Assembly: GCA_018715565.1 (NCBI GenBank)
Contig: DVLJ01000090.1
Location: 1-40,984, forward strand
DNA length: 40,984 bases
Reading direction: 5' to 3'
From: Candidatus Ventrimonas merdavium
GTDB lineage: Bacteria; Bacillota; Clostridia; Lachnospirales; Lachnospiraceae
The notes below the pieces were generated by a model, which saw nothing but the letters and a program-made list of their open reading frames with translations, did no database searches and was not told the DNA's origin. A program made the translations under genes and the position numbers. Below, piece by piece: positions 7,216 to 15,552 of this stretch. Each line of letters opens with the position of its first letter. The stretch's first letter is position 1.

Positions 7216-8096
7216 GGATCGCTGTATTAGACATCGGAGGGACCTCCATCAAGTCTGGGGTGTGGGACGGACAGGCCCTTTCGGAGCTGGCGGAGCAGGA
7301 CACCTGCGCCTGGGAAGGCGGAGCTAAGCTGATGGAGCGGGCCGCCGGGATCCTGGAGGGGTATGCCCCCTTTGACGCTATCGGGATCAGTACGGCCGGA
7401 CAGGTGGATACGGAGCAGGGCTCCATCTATTATGCCAATGACAATATCCCCGGCTACACAGGGATGGAGGTGCGCAGGATCCTGGAGGAGCGGTTCCAGG
7501 TGCCCGTGACCGTGGAGAATGACGTCAACGCCGCGGCCCTGGGCGAGGGCCAGTTCGGCGCCGGTCAGGGAACGGAGGATTTCCTGTGCCTGACCTATGG
7601 CACGGGAGTCGGCGGAGCGATCGTGGCCGGAGGGAAGGTCTGCACCGGGAGCAGCTGGTCTGCCGGAAGCTTCGGCGGGATCGTGATCCATCCGGAGGAG
7701 ATCGACCTGAACGTAGAGTTCAGCGGCTGTTATGAAAAATGTGCGTCAGCCACGGCGCTGGTGAAGCGGGCCTCAGCCGTAGATCCTCAGCTGGGAAGCG
7801 GACGGGCCGTATTCGCAGCCTTTGACCGGCCGGAGGTCCGCCAGGTGGTGGACGGCTGGATCGGTGAGATCGTATACGGACTGATCACATTAGTCCATAT
7901 CTTCAATCCTTCCAGGATCGTTCTGGGCGGAGGCGTGATGGCCCAGCCCTACGTTCTGGAGCAGGTGCGGGAGCGCCTGGCAGCGGGGATCTCCCCGGGA
8001 TTCCGAGGCGTAGAGATCGTGACCGCCAAGCTGGGCAACCAGGCCGGGATGATGGGCGCGGCCTATCAGGCGGCGGAGCGGCTGAAGGAAGGCTGA
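7212..8096 (+). CDS. nanK: ROK-family sugar kinase, probable N-acetylmannosamine kinase
   Basis: Would phosphorylate ManNAc to ManNAc-6-P with ATP. The 294-residue protein has the phosphate-binding motif DIGGTSIK at the N terminus, the catalytic Asp in ENDVNAAALGE, and the second phosphate loop LTYGTGVGGAIV. The ROK zinc motif is unusual: in place of the common CxCGxxGCxE the protein has SGCYEKCAS, so the CxCG half is gone. There is no HTH, which makes it a kinase and not a ROK repressor. It is coupled to nanE by a 4-base overlap, so the assignment as NanK rests on family and context. A long hairpin at 8,156 ends the transcript. Confidence 0.9.
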   Translation: MRIAVLDIGGTSIKSGVWDGQALSELAEQDTCAWEGGAKLMERAAGILEGYAPFDAIGISTAGQVDTEQGSIYYANDNIPGYTGMEVRRILEERFQVPVTVENDVNAAALGEGQFGAGQGTEDFLCLTYGTGVGGAIVAGGKVCTGSSWSAGSFGGIVIHPEEIDLNVEFSGCYEKCASATALVKRASAVDPQLGSGRAVFAAFDRPEVRQVVDGWIGEIVYGLITLVHIFNPSRIVLGGGVMAQPYVLEQVRERLAAGISPGFRGVEIVTAKLGNQAGMMGAAYQAAERLKEG

Positions 8097-8155
8097 TGGC
8101 CGGAAGGATCGGATCGGACTGGCTTAAAGGAACAGGATCAGATAGAAAAACAGAG

Positions 8156-8197
8156 ATGGGCGGGAACCAGGTCCAAGAGGACTGGGTTCCCGCCCAT
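8156..8197. terminator. Bidirectional terminator between nanK and rpiR
   Basis: A 13-bp perfect stem, ATGGGCGGGAACC (8156-8168) with GGTTCCCGCCCAT (8185-8197), and an inner GTCC/GGAC pairing. An A-rich run before it (GAAAAACAG) gives a T tract for leftward transcripts, and TTTG follows rightward. Confidence 0.85.
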
Positions 8198-8246
8198 TTG
8201 TCATAGACTGTTTAAACTGTTCCGTTTGGAGATCTGGGGCTTCCCC

Positions 8247-9113
8247 TTACAGCAGCTTCCGCGCCGTAGCCTGGGCCGTGATCTCCTGAGCGGCGGCGCA
8301 GGCCTCCTGGTTCTCCATCCAGTAACCATGGAATAGATAGTCGATGATGAACATCTGGCCGATCTTGGCGGCGATGGAGCCGGATTGGAGCGGGCTTTCC
8401 GTGGCGCCGCAGAGCAGGACCACATCGGAAAGGGAGGCTGCCGGAGAGTTGTAGAACCGGGTGATGAGGATGACGGAAGCGCCGCCGTTCTTGGCGGGGC
8501 GGAGTACGTCCAGCATATCCCGGGTACTGCCGGAGTAGGAGAAGAACAGGATTACGTCCCCTGCCTGGCACAGGGCGGCGGCAGTAGCCTGCATATGGGA
8601 ATCCTCGATATGGATGAACTTGGACGCCGCCGTAGAAAAACGGGCCCAGGCCTCCATGGCGGTCACATTGCTGCCGCCCTGGCCGAAGCAGAATACCCGC
8701 TTCGCCTTAGTGAGCAGTTCTACTGCCTGCCGGGTGCGCTCCGGGTCCATCAGCTCCAGGGTCTCGCTGAGGGCGTTCACGTCCTGCTGATAAAGATTCC
8801 GGCAGGCAGCCTCCAGCTCGCTGCCGGAGTCGGAGTCTGCTTCCTGCCTCTCTTCCTCCTGGGCTTCGCCTTCATCCCGTCCCGCCTGGGCCAGAGCCAG
8901 CTCCAGCTTCAGCTCATTGTAGCCGGCTAGCCCCAGCGTCCGGCAGAACCGGGTGATGGTAGCCTCCGATACGCCGGCCGCCTCGGCCAGAGAGGTGATG
9001 GACATATATTGGACGGAGGAACGGTTGTTGAAAATGTAGTCGGCCAGCTTCTTGGCAGAACGGGTCAGCGTGCTGTAGCTGCTGGAGATGGAGTGTAATA
9101 TGGTAGTCTGCAT
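8247..9113 (-). CDS. RpiR-family transcriptional regulator, probable regulator of the sialic acid genes
   Basis: A 288-residue protein with an N-terminal RpiR/HTH_6 domain (about residues 1-77; SLAEAAGVSEATITRFCRTLG is the helix-turn-helix) and a C-terminal SIS sugar-phosphate-binding domain (about 125-255; GQGGSNVTAMEAW and FFSYSGSTRDML contact phosphosugars). An acidic linker rich in Glu/Gln (about 85-110) joins them. The start follows AGAAAGAAGGG by 5 bases. It lies between nanE-nanK and the importer operon and is transcribed leftward. RpiR proteins such as NanR in Gram-positives sense ManNAc-6-P or GlcNAc-6-P; that fits here but the ligand is inferred. Operator candidates are described at 6398, 9240 and 9370. 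Confidence 0.92.
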   Translation of the reverse strand: MQTTILHSISSSYSTLTRSAKKLADYIFNNRSSVQYMSITSLAEAAGVSEATITRFCRTLGLAGYNELKLELALAQAGRDEGEAQEEERQEADSDSGSELEAACRNLYQQDVNALSETLELMDPERTRQAVELLTKAKRVFCFGQGGSNVTAMEAWARFSTAASKFIHIEDSHMQATAAALCQAGDVILFFSYSGSTRDMLDVLRPAKNGGASVILITRFYNSPAASLSDVVLLCGATESPLQSGSIAAKIGQMFIIDYLFHGYWMENQEACAAAQEITAQATARKLL

Positions 9114-9193
9114 GAAAACCCTTCTTTCTGGATCATAGTATCCGCTCCCATGTTTTTGGATCGGATCCCTATCGGCCTGTCTTTTCTTTTTTT

Positions 9194-9222
9194 ATTATAG
9201 TAGATTTTTTTCATAGGCACAA
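9194..9222 (-). promoter_or_regulatory. Candidate promoter of the RpiR regulator gene
   Basis: Leftward: TTGTGC (9217-9222), 17 bases, TATAAT (9194-9199). The spacer contains ATGAAAAAAATC, which resembles half of the palindrome at 9240. A second leftward TATAAT lies at 9233-9238 but has no good -35. The 360-base gap 9,114-9,473 holds only these signals and the importer promoter. Confidence 0.5.
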
Positions 9223-9239
9223 CTGATTTGTCATTATAA

Positions 9240-9255
9240 GATGAAAATTTTCATC
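9240..9255. promoter_or_regulatory. Perfect 16-bp palindrome, candidate RpiR operator
   Basis: GATGAAAATTTTCATC reads the same on both strands. It lies between the divergent regulator and importer genes, and its core GAAAATTTTC matches the elements over both nan promoters. Confidence 0.6.
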
Positions 9256-9369
9256 TATTGTGGAACTTTTTCACAAAAATCGAAAATCGGACCGTGATAA
9301 GAAAATGTTAAAGGAATTACATGTATACAAAGAATAGATGCCATTTTTGTGCAAGGTGCATAAAAAACA

Positions 9370-9422
9370 AAAATTTTTTCATAAATTTGATACATTGAAA
9401 ATTTTTTCCAAAATAGTATAAT
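9370..9422 (+). promoter_or_regulatory. Importer operon promoter with A/T-tract operator-like elements
   Basis: -35 TTGAAA (9395-9400), 16 bases, -10 TATAAT (9417-9422). AAAATTTTTTC occurs over the -35/spacer (9398-9408) and again 28 bases upstream (9370-9380). The layout is the same as at nanE, including spacer length. Confidence 0.7.
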
Positions 9423-9473
9423 GGAACTATCAAACGGGGGAGCGAAACCCCAAAAAGAGAAGGAGGATGCAAT

Positions 9474-11084
9474 ATGAAAAAATTGTTAGCACTGGTGCTG
9501 GCGACGACTCTGACGGCTGCCTCACTTGCCGGATGCGGCGGAGGCGCTTCTAACGACGCCCCGGCTGCCGCCACAGAGGCTTCGGGAGGCGGGACAGCTG
9601 CAGCGGCTCCCGCAGCTGCGGACGGATCCTTACAGCTGGCAGTGACCACAGGAGACGGCTCCACCAGCGACGACCGGATCCCGACGCCCTGGTACAACCG
9701 GATCCTGGCCACCAACCTGATGTTCCGCGGCCTGTTCCTGGCGGACAGCACCTTGACCGAGGTAGAGCCGGATCTGGCTGAGACCTACGAGGTGAGCGAC
9801 GACGGCCTGGTGTACACCATCACCCTGAAGGATGGATTAAAGTGGTCCGACGGCGAGGCGATCACCGTGGACGACGTGCAGTGGTCCATCGAGACGGCCC
9901 TGGAAGCGGCCCAGATCAACTCCATCTACACCGCGGCGTTCAAGGCCATCGATTCCATTGCTACCGACGGCAATACCATCACCCTGACGTTGGCTGAGCC
10001 GTATGCGGCGATGCTGGACGTGCTGGCTCAGTTCGCGATCCTGCCGAAGCACTCCCTGGAGAATGCGGATCCCCTGAAGCTGGAGTCCGATCCCTTCTGG
10101 ACCGCGCCGGTGACCTCTGGTATGTACGCGCTGGATGAGCTGAACGTAGGCAACTACTTTACCCTGAAGGTGAACGAGAACTACGAGGGACAGGCTCCCA
10201 AGATCGAGAAGGTGACCTGCTACTTCGTATCCGATTATGTGACCGCGGCTCAGGCCGGCAACACCGACTATGTGTACGGCAACGCGGCGGATCTGGTAGA
10301 AGCGCTCCAGGGCATGGATAACTTCAGCGCCCATGAGGTAGACGTGCTGTTCTACAAATACTTCATCTTCAACATGAAGGGCATCGACGGCAACGAGAAC
10401 CCGGCTATGCAGAACGTGGAAGTGCGGAAGGCCATCATCGAGGCCATCGACCGGGCGACCCTGGCAACCCTGTATCCCACGGCAAACGTGCTGAACAGCG
10501 GCGTGCCCAACTCCGACGAGGCGTACAACGGCTTTGAGTACACCTTTGACGCAGAGAAGGCGAAGGCAGACATCGCTGCTTCTGGCTACGATATGAGCCG
10601 CACCTTAAAGATCTGCTACTACAACAACGACCAGACCAGCATCGACCTGATCAACACCGTTGTTTATTACTTACAGCAGATCGGCCTGACCGTTGAGGCG
10701 ACCCTGTCCAACGACGGAACTACCGACCTGTTCACCACCAGAGACTACGATATCGGCTTCAAAGGCAAGAGCTCCTTCTCCATCGACGAGTGGTACACGG
10801 AGTATATGAGCACCGACGGCCTGTTCGCCAACATCTTCGGCGGCGACACCTCCTTTGACGCCCTGGTAGCGGATCTCTCCAAGGCAGTAGACAAGGAAGA
10901 CCGGAACGCAGTCCTGACCGAGCTCCAGGCTCTTGAGCAGGAGAAGGTATACAAGGTGCCGGTATTCACCGTTGGAACCTATGTATTCACCAGCAACCGC
11001 GTGAACATCCCGGAGGGAGTCGAGTTCTGTAATCCCCTTTATATGTGCGACCTGGATTTTGAAAACTGGGAACTGGCACAGTAA
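9474..11084 (+). CDS. Family-5 substrate-binding lipoprotein of the sialic acid locus importer
   Basis: A 536-residue extracytoplasmic solute-binding protein of the peptide/nickel (SBP_bac_5) class. It has a lipoprotein signal, lipobox LAGC with the lipid on Cys21, then a Gly/Ala/Thr-rich tether to about residue 60. The family signature is visible in LAETYEVSDDGLVYTITLKD and WSDGEAITVDDVQWSIE. It starts 7 bases after AGAAGGAGG. SBP_5 proteins mostly bind oligopeptides, but SatA of Haemophilus ducreyi belongs to this class and binds sialic acid. The operon context (YhcH, NanA) supports sialic acid or a sialoside as ligand; the sequence alone cannot prove it. A hairpin after the gene may raise its expression relative to the permeases. 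Confidence 0.88.
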   Translation: MKKLLALVLATTLTAASLAGCGGGASNDAPAAATEASGGGTAAAAPAAADGSLQLAVTTGDGSTSDDRIPTPWYNRILATNLMFRGLFLADSTLTEVEPDLAETYEVSDDGLVYTITLKDGLKWSDGEAITVDDVQWSIETALEAAQINSIYTAAFKAIDSIATDGNTITLTLAEPYAAMLDVLAQFAILPKHSLENADPLKLESDPFWTAPVTSGMYALDELNVGNYFTLKVNENYEGQAPKIEKVTCYFVSDYVTAAQAGNTDYVYGNAADLVEALQGMDNFSAHEVDVLFYKYFIFNMKGIDGNENPAMQNVEVRKAIIEAIDRATLATLYPTANVLNSGVPNSDEAYNGFEYTFDAEKAKADIAASGYDMSRTLKICYYNNDQTSIDLINTVVYYLQQIGLTVEATLSNDGTTDLFTTRDYDIGFKGKSSFSIDEWYTEYMSTDGLFANIFGGDTSFDALVADLSKAVDKEDRNAVLTELQALEQEKVYKVPVFTVGTYVFTSNRVNIPEGVEFCNPLYMCDLDFENWELAQ

Positions 11085-11100
11085 CTGAGAACGGTAGAAT

Positions 11101-11129
11101 TTCAGGCGGCATACCTCGTGCCGCCTGAA
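11101..11129 (+). terminator. Intercistronic hairpin after the binding-protein gene
   Basis: TTCAGGCGGCA (11101-11111) pairs perfectly with TGCCGCCTGAA (11119-11129), followed by TTTATAAG. It lies inside the 70-base gap before the first permease. Such hairpins behind binding-protein genes act as partial terminators or protect the upstream mRNA; which applies is unknown. Confidence 0.65.
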
Positions 11130-11154
11130 TTTATAAGAAGAATGGAGAGATCGT

Positions 11155-12114
11155 ATGCTGAAATTCATCATTAAAAAGCTGCTCATGATGATTCCCATGC
11201 TGCTGCTTATCAGCTTTATCGTATACTTCGGTCTTCAGATGACCGGCATTGATCCGATCAACTTCATGGTCAGCCCGGAAATGCTTTCCGCCAACAAGGA
11301 GAACGTAGAGGCCTTAAGAGAGTCCCTGGGCTTAAACGATCCGCTGATCATCCAGTATTTCCGCTGGCTGGGCAACTGCCTCCGCGGCGATCTGGGCTAT
11401 TCCTTTGACGGATCCTCTATCGCATCCATCATCAAAGTCCGTCTGCCCTATACCTTTGAGCTGGCTGGCTATTCCTTAGTCCTGTCCGCCATCATCGGCA
11501 TCGGCATCGGCATTATCTCCGCAGTGCGCCAGAACGGCGTCATCGACTATGTAGGCCGCGTACTGGCTGTTCTGGGCCAGGCGGTCCCCCAGTTCCTGGT
11601 AGGCATCATCCTGATCCAGATCTTTTCCATCAAGCTGGGCTGGTTCCCGTCTGCCAACCGGGTAAGTCCCGATGCCACCAACGCATTTGTGGACGCCTTC
11701 GTGCACCTGTTCCTGCCGGTCCTGACCCTGACCATCGGCATGGTAGCCGTGCTGATGCGTTACGCCAGAAATACCATGCTGGACGTGCTGAACAGTGACT
11801 ATATCAAAACTGCCCGCTCCAAGGGCATCCCGGAGTGGAAGGTGTACTTAAAGCACGGCTTCCGCAATGCCATGAAGCCGGTCCTGGTCATCCTGGTATT
11901 CCGTATCCCCATGCTGGTAGGCGGCTCCGTAGTTATCGAGAGCGTATTTTCCTACCCGGGCATCGGCCTGACCATGACCAACGCCATCGTGTCCGGCGAC
12001 TATCCTATCGTGCTGGTTACCACCCTGATCATCGCGGCGGCCATGCTGATCTGTTCCTTCATGGTAGACGTGTTCAACGCTCTGCTGGATCCGCGCGTGC
12101 GTCTGGGCGAGTGA
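11155..12114 (+). CDS. ABC importer permease, DppB/OppB type (sialic acid locus)
   Basis: A 319-residue inner-membrane subunit with about six membrane segments; the first is at residues 9-29. It has the long external loop after the first segment (residues 30-100) typical of the B subunit and the cytoplasmic EAA loop (DYIKTARSKGIPEWKVYLKH, about residues 213-232) that docks to the ATPase. The C terminus DPRVRLGE is also typical of DppB. The ATG follows GGAGAG. It pairs with the C-type permease 19 bases downstream, and would form the channel for the substrate bound by the lipoprotein at 9,474. Confidence 0.93.
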   Translation: MLKFIIKKLLMMIPMLLLISFIVYFGLQMTGIDPINFMVSPEMLSANKENVEALRESLGLNDPLIIQYFRWLGNCLRGDLGYSFDGSSIASIIKVRLPYTFELAGYSLVLSAIIGIGIGIISAVRQNGVIDYVGRVLAVLGQAVPQFLVGIILIQIFSIKLGWFPSANRVSPDATNAFVDAFVHLFLPVLTLTIGMVAVLMRYARNTMLDVLNSDYIKTARSKGIPEWKVYLKHGFRNAMKPVLVILVFRIPMLVGGSVVIESVFSYPGIGLTMTNAIVSGDYPIVLVTTLIIAAAMLICSFMVDVFNALLDPRVRLGE

Positions 12115-12133
12115 TGAAAGGAGGAGTACATAT

Positions 12134-13024
12134 ATGAGCAATCCTGCAGCAAGTATCAAAGAGCAGAATAAGAGCGCGGCCTCCTCTTTGCTTCGGCGGA
12201 ACGTGCGCAAATTTATGAACAATAAGCTGGCTCTGCTGGGACTGGTCGTTGTGGTGGCGATCACCATTGCCTGCATCGTCGGCTTTATCGCAGGGGTGGA
12301 TTTTAACACGCCAGTACTGCCCGACATGAAGAAGCCCCCCAGCTCCGTCCATCTCTTCGGAACGGACACCATCGGCCGGGACCTGTTCGCCAGAGTGCTG
12401 GTTGGCGGCTGCTATTCCATCCTGATCGGCGTGTTCTGCGCGGTGATGAGCTCCGTGATCGGCGCGGCGTTAGGCGCCATCGCCGGATATTTCGGCGGGA
12501 AGACCGACACGATCCTGATCCGTATTTCCGAGGTATTCCAGGCATTCCCCCAGCTGGTGCTGGTGATGATGCTGGTTGCCATCGTGAATAAGAGAGGACT
12601 GGGGAACCTGCTGTTCATCTTCGTGTTCACCGGATGGATGACCACCTTCCGTATGGTGAGAAATGAATTCATGAGCATCAAGGGCGAGACCTACGTTAAG
12701 GTCTGCGAGGCCTTTGGCATGAGCAAGAACAACATCATGTTCAAGCAGATCCTTCCCAATGTGATGAGCCCGATCATCGTGTCCACCACCACCAACGTAG
12801 CGTTCTTCATCCTTCAGGAAGCGTCCTTATCCTTCATCGGTCTGGGCGTTGCGGATACCACCCCCACCTGGGGCAATATCCTGAACGCGGCAAAATCCGT
12901 ATCCGTTGTAACGAACCAGTGGTGGATCTGGCTGTTCCCGGGCCTGGCGATCACCCTGTTCGTTCTGGCTATCAACTTCCTGGGCGACGGCCTGCGGGAT
13001 GTGCTGGACGCCAAGCAGCAGTAA
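12134..13024 (+). CDS. ABC importer permease, DppC/OppC type (sialic acid locus)
   Basis: A 296-residue inner-membrane subunit. It shows the C-subunit pattern: a cytoplasmic N terminus with NKLALLGLVVV at the first membrane segment (about residues 30-60), the signature HLFGTDTIGRDLFARVLVG (residues 73-91), about five further segments, an EAA loop around GETYVKVCEAFGMSKNNIMF, and the ending NFLGDGLRDVLDAKQQ. The start follows GGAGGAG by 8-9 bases. The ATPase gene begins 10 bases after its stop. It is the partner of the B-type permease. Confidence 0.94.
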   Translation: MSNPAASIKEQNKSAASSLLRRNVRKFMNNKLALLGLVVVVAITIACIVGFIAGVDFNTPVLPDMKKPPSSVHLFGTDTIGRDLFARVLVGGCYSILIGVFCAVMSSVIGAALGAIAGYFGGKTDTILIRISEVFQAFPQLVLVMMLVAIVNKRGLGNLLFIFVFTGWMTTFRMVRNEFMSIKGETYVKVCEAFGMSKNNIMFKQILPNVMSPIIVSTTTNVAFFILQEASLSFIGLGVADTTPTWGNILNAAKSVSVVTNQWWIWLFPGLAITLFVLAINFLGDGLRDVLDAKQQ

Positions 13025-13034
13025 GGAGGAGAGC

Positions 13035-14063
13035 ATGGATAGTAAAGAGATCATTTTAAACGTTGAAAAGCTGAATACCACATTTGTGTCGGATAAGAAA
13101 AAGATCCGCATCGTAAAGGATGTTTCCTTCCAGTTAAAGAGAGGAAAGACCCTGGCGGTGGTAGGGGAGTCCGGCTGCGGCAAGAGCGTGACCATGAATT
13201 CCATCATGCGCTTCACCGGCAAGAACGCCATCGTAGAGGCTAAGAGCATCCAGTACAACGCCATGAAGGACGGCAAGATCGAAGAGCACCACTTAGAGAG
13301 CATCAAGGAGCCCAACGGGGCGGAGATGCGGGCGCTGAGAGGTCCGGACCTGTCCATGGTGTTCCAGGATCCCATGTCCAGCTTAAATCCCGTTTATAAG
13401 GTGGGAGACCAGGTGGCGGAGGGTCTGCTCCAGCACAATAAGGGCATGACCAAGCAGGAAGCCAGAGAGAAGGTGCTGGAGATGTTCCGGAAGCTGGGCA
13501 TCCCGGATCCGGAGGAGCGGATCGACTGTTATCCCCATCAGTTCTCCGGCGGCATGAAGCAGAGAGTGGTCATCGCCATTGCCATGATCTGCAACCCGGA
13601 GCTGATCATCTGCGACGAGCCCACCACAGCCCTGGACGTGACCATCCAGGCTCAGATCATGGAGCTGTTAAAGGATCTGCAGGTGAACGACGGCAAGTCC
13701 ATCATCCTGATCACCCACAACATGGGTCTGGTAGCCGAGATGGCGGACGAGGTATGCGTCATGTACATGGGCCGCGTGGTAGAGTTCGGAACCCTGGAGG
13801 ACGTATTTGACCGCACCAGCCATCCCTACACCCGGGCGCTCCTGCGCAGCGTTCCCGTACTGGGCCTGGCGGACGGACAGAAGCTGGAGACCATCCCGGG
13901 CGCTACGCCGAACCCGGCAGACTTAAAGGAGGGCTGCGAATTCGCGGACCGCTGTCCGGAGTGCACGGAGAAGTGCCGCAAGGGCGTGATCCCCTGCTAC
14001 GAGGTAAATCCCGGCCATCATGTTCGCTGCACGAAATATAGTTCGTTCCCGGAGGTGGAGTAA
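13035..14063 (+). CDS. ABC importer ATPase, DppD/OppD type (sialic acid locus)
   Basis: A 342-residue cytoplasmic ATPase. Walker A is GESGCGKS, the Q-loop lies in MVFQDPMSSLNP, the signature is FSGGMKQR, and Walker B is LIICDEPTTALD. The C-terminal oligopeptide-transporter extension contains the cysteine pattern around DRCPECTEKCRKGVIPC; in DppD-type proteins this extension can hold an iron-sulfur cluster. The ATG at 13035 follows AAGGAGGAG by 4-5 bases. The next ATPase starts directly after the stop. With that partner it makes the heterodimer powering the importer. Confidence 0.95.
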   Translation: MDSKEIILNVEKLNTTFVSDKKKIRIVKDVSFQLKRGKTLAVVGESGCGKSVTMNSIMRFTGKNAIVEAKSIQYNAMKDGKIEEHHLESIKEPNGAEMRALRGPDLSMVFQDPMSSLNPVYKVGDQVAEGLLQHNKGMTKQEAREKVLEMFRKLGIPDPEERIDCYPHQFSGGMKQRVVIAIAMICNPELIICDEPTTALDVTIQAQIMELLKDLQVNDGKSIILITHNMGLVAEMADEVCVMYMGRVVEFGTLEDVFDRTSHPYTRALLRSVPVLGLADGQKLETIPGATPNPADLKEGCEFADRCPECTEKCRKGVIPCYEVNPGHHVRCTKYSSFPEVE

Positions 14064-15074
14064 ATGAAGGATAACAAAGAAGTCATTTTTAAGATTGAAA
14101 ATCTTCAGACCTGGTTCCCCATTACCAAGGGAATGTTCAAAAAGGTAGTGGGCCATGTAAAAGCCGTGGACGATGTGAGCCTGGAGGTCTACAAAGGCGA
14201 GACCCTGGGGATCGTGGGCGAGTCCGGCTGCGGAAAGTCCACCTTCGGCAAGACGGCCATGATGCTGGAAAAGCCTACCGGCGGCCGCGTGCTGTTTAAT
14301 TTCAACGGCGAGTTCAAGGATGTGACCAAGTTCAACAAGGACGAGATGTTCAGCTTCCGCAGAAAGGTGCAGATGGTGTTCCAGGATCCCTACTCTGCCT
14401 TAAACCCCCAGAAGAAGATCTATTCTTCCTTTGAGGAGCCGTTAAAGGTACACGGCATCGACACCCTGGAGGAGCGGGAGGAAGTGATGCGCAAGGTGCT
14501 GAAGATGGTAAATATCCAGCCGGATTACCTGATGCGCTATCCTCACGAGTTCTCCGGCGGCCAGAGACAGCGTCTCTGTATCGCCAGAGCCCTGGAGGTG
14601 ATGCCGGAGGTGCTGATCTGCGACGAGCCGGTATCGGCTCTGGACGTATCCATCCAGGCCCAGGTGCTGAACCTGATGAAAGAGATCCAGCAGGAGATGA
14701 ACTTAACCTACCTGTTCATCGCCCATGACCTGTCTGTGGTACAGTACATGTCCGACCGGATCATGGTGATGTATCTGGGGCGGATCGTGGAGGTGGCGGA
14801 TTCCCGCGCCCTGTACGACGAGCCGCTGCATCCCTACACCCGGGCGCTGCTGTCTGCCATCCCGGTAGCGGATATCCATCACAAGAAACAGCGCCAGGTA
14901 CTGGAAGGCGAGGTGCCCAGCCCTATCCACAAGCCGGACGGCTGCCCGTTCCACAACCGCTGCCCCCAGTGCATGGAGATCTGCAAGACCCAGGTGCCCA
15001 GGATGGTGCATCACGGGGCAGAGGGCCATATGGTGTCCTGTCATCTGTACGATAAGGAGGCGGCAAAAGCATGA
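14064..15074 (+). CDS. ABC importer ATPase, DppF/OppF type (sialic acid locus)
   Basis: A 336-residue cytoplasmic ATPase, second half of the heterodimer. Walker A is GESGCGKS, Q-loop MVFQDPYSALNPQ, signature FSGGQRQR, Walker B VLICDEPVSALD, H-loop FIAHDLSVV. The LQTWFPITKGMFKKVVGHVKAVDDVS opening is F-type. The C-terminal extension again has cysteines (RCPQCMEICKTQVP). The gene's start abuts the previous stop and its own stop overlaps the yhcH-like gene as ATGA, so all three are translationally coupled. Confidence 0.95.
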   Translation: MKDNKEVIFKIENLQTWFPITKGMFKKVVGHVKAVDDVSLEVYKGETLGIVGESGCGKSTFGKTAMMLEKPTGGRVLFNFNGEFKDVTKFNKDEMFSFRRKVQMVFQDPYSALNPQKKIYSSFEEPLKVHGIDTLEEREEVMRKVLKMVNIQPDYLMRYPHEFSGGQRQRLCIARALEVMPEVLICDEPVSALDVSIQAQVLNLMKEIQQEMNLTYLFIAHDLSVVQYMSDRIMVMYLGRIVEVADSRALYDEPLHPYTRALLSAIPVADIHHKKQRQVLEGEVPSPIHKPDGCPFHNRCPQCMEICKTQVPRMVHHGAEGHMVSCHLYDKEAAKA

Positions 15075-15526
15075 TCTATACGGATATGGAACATCTGGGG
15101 ACCTACCGGGGGATCGCCCCGGCCCTGGATACCGCCATCGCTTACTTACAGGAGCACGGCGTGGGCGGCCTGACGGCCGGCAGGAACGAGGTGGACGGGG
15201 ACAATGTTTTTATCAACCGGTTCGCTTATACCACCATGCCGGAGGCGGAGACGGCCTTTGAGGCTCACCGGCGCTACTTAGATATCCATCTGGTAGTAGA
15301 AGGAGAGGAGCTCATCGGCATCGCTCCCATCGGGACCATGACGGTCACGGGAGAGGACGTGGAGAACGACGGCATCGACTGCACCGGTGAGACGGAAGCC
15401 TGGCTTCCCATGGCGCCGGGCAAGGTGCTGATCGCGTTCCCGGAGGACGCCCATCGGGTGAAGATCCAGAAAAACGATCCGTGCCATGTAGAAAAAGCAG
15501 TTGTAAAAGTCCTGATCGAGCGTTAA
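15071..15526 (+). CDS. nanQ: YhcH/NanQ-type cupin, probable sialic acid anomerase
   Basis: A 151-residue protein of the YhcH/YjgK/YiaL (DUF386) family, a metal-binding beta-sandwich. The recognisable core is EAHRRYLDIHLVVEGEE (about residues 73-89), with two His residues and a Glu that bind metal in the family, and FPEDAHRVKI near the C terminus with a further His. Escherichia coli YhcH was shown to be an anomerase that supplies the open-chain form of N-acetylneuraminate to the lyase; that role fits the position between the importer and NanA here. Relatives such as EbgC act in other sugar pathways, so substrate rests on context. The start overlaps the previous stop by 4 bases. Confidence 0.85.
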   Translation: MIYTDMEHLGTYRGIAPALDTAIAYLQEHGVGGLTAGRNEVDGDNVFINRFAYTTMPEAETAFEAHRRYLDIHLVVEGEELIGIAPIGTMTVTGEDVENDGIDCTGETEAWLPMAPGKVLIAFPEDAHRVKIQKNDPCHVEKAVVKVLIER

Positions 15527-15552
15527 GATCGTAATGGAAAATAAATGGAAAG

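Noticed and set aside
7212-8096. ROK protein as transcriptional repressor
   Set aside because: It has no N-terminal HTH and begins directly with the ATP-binding motif.
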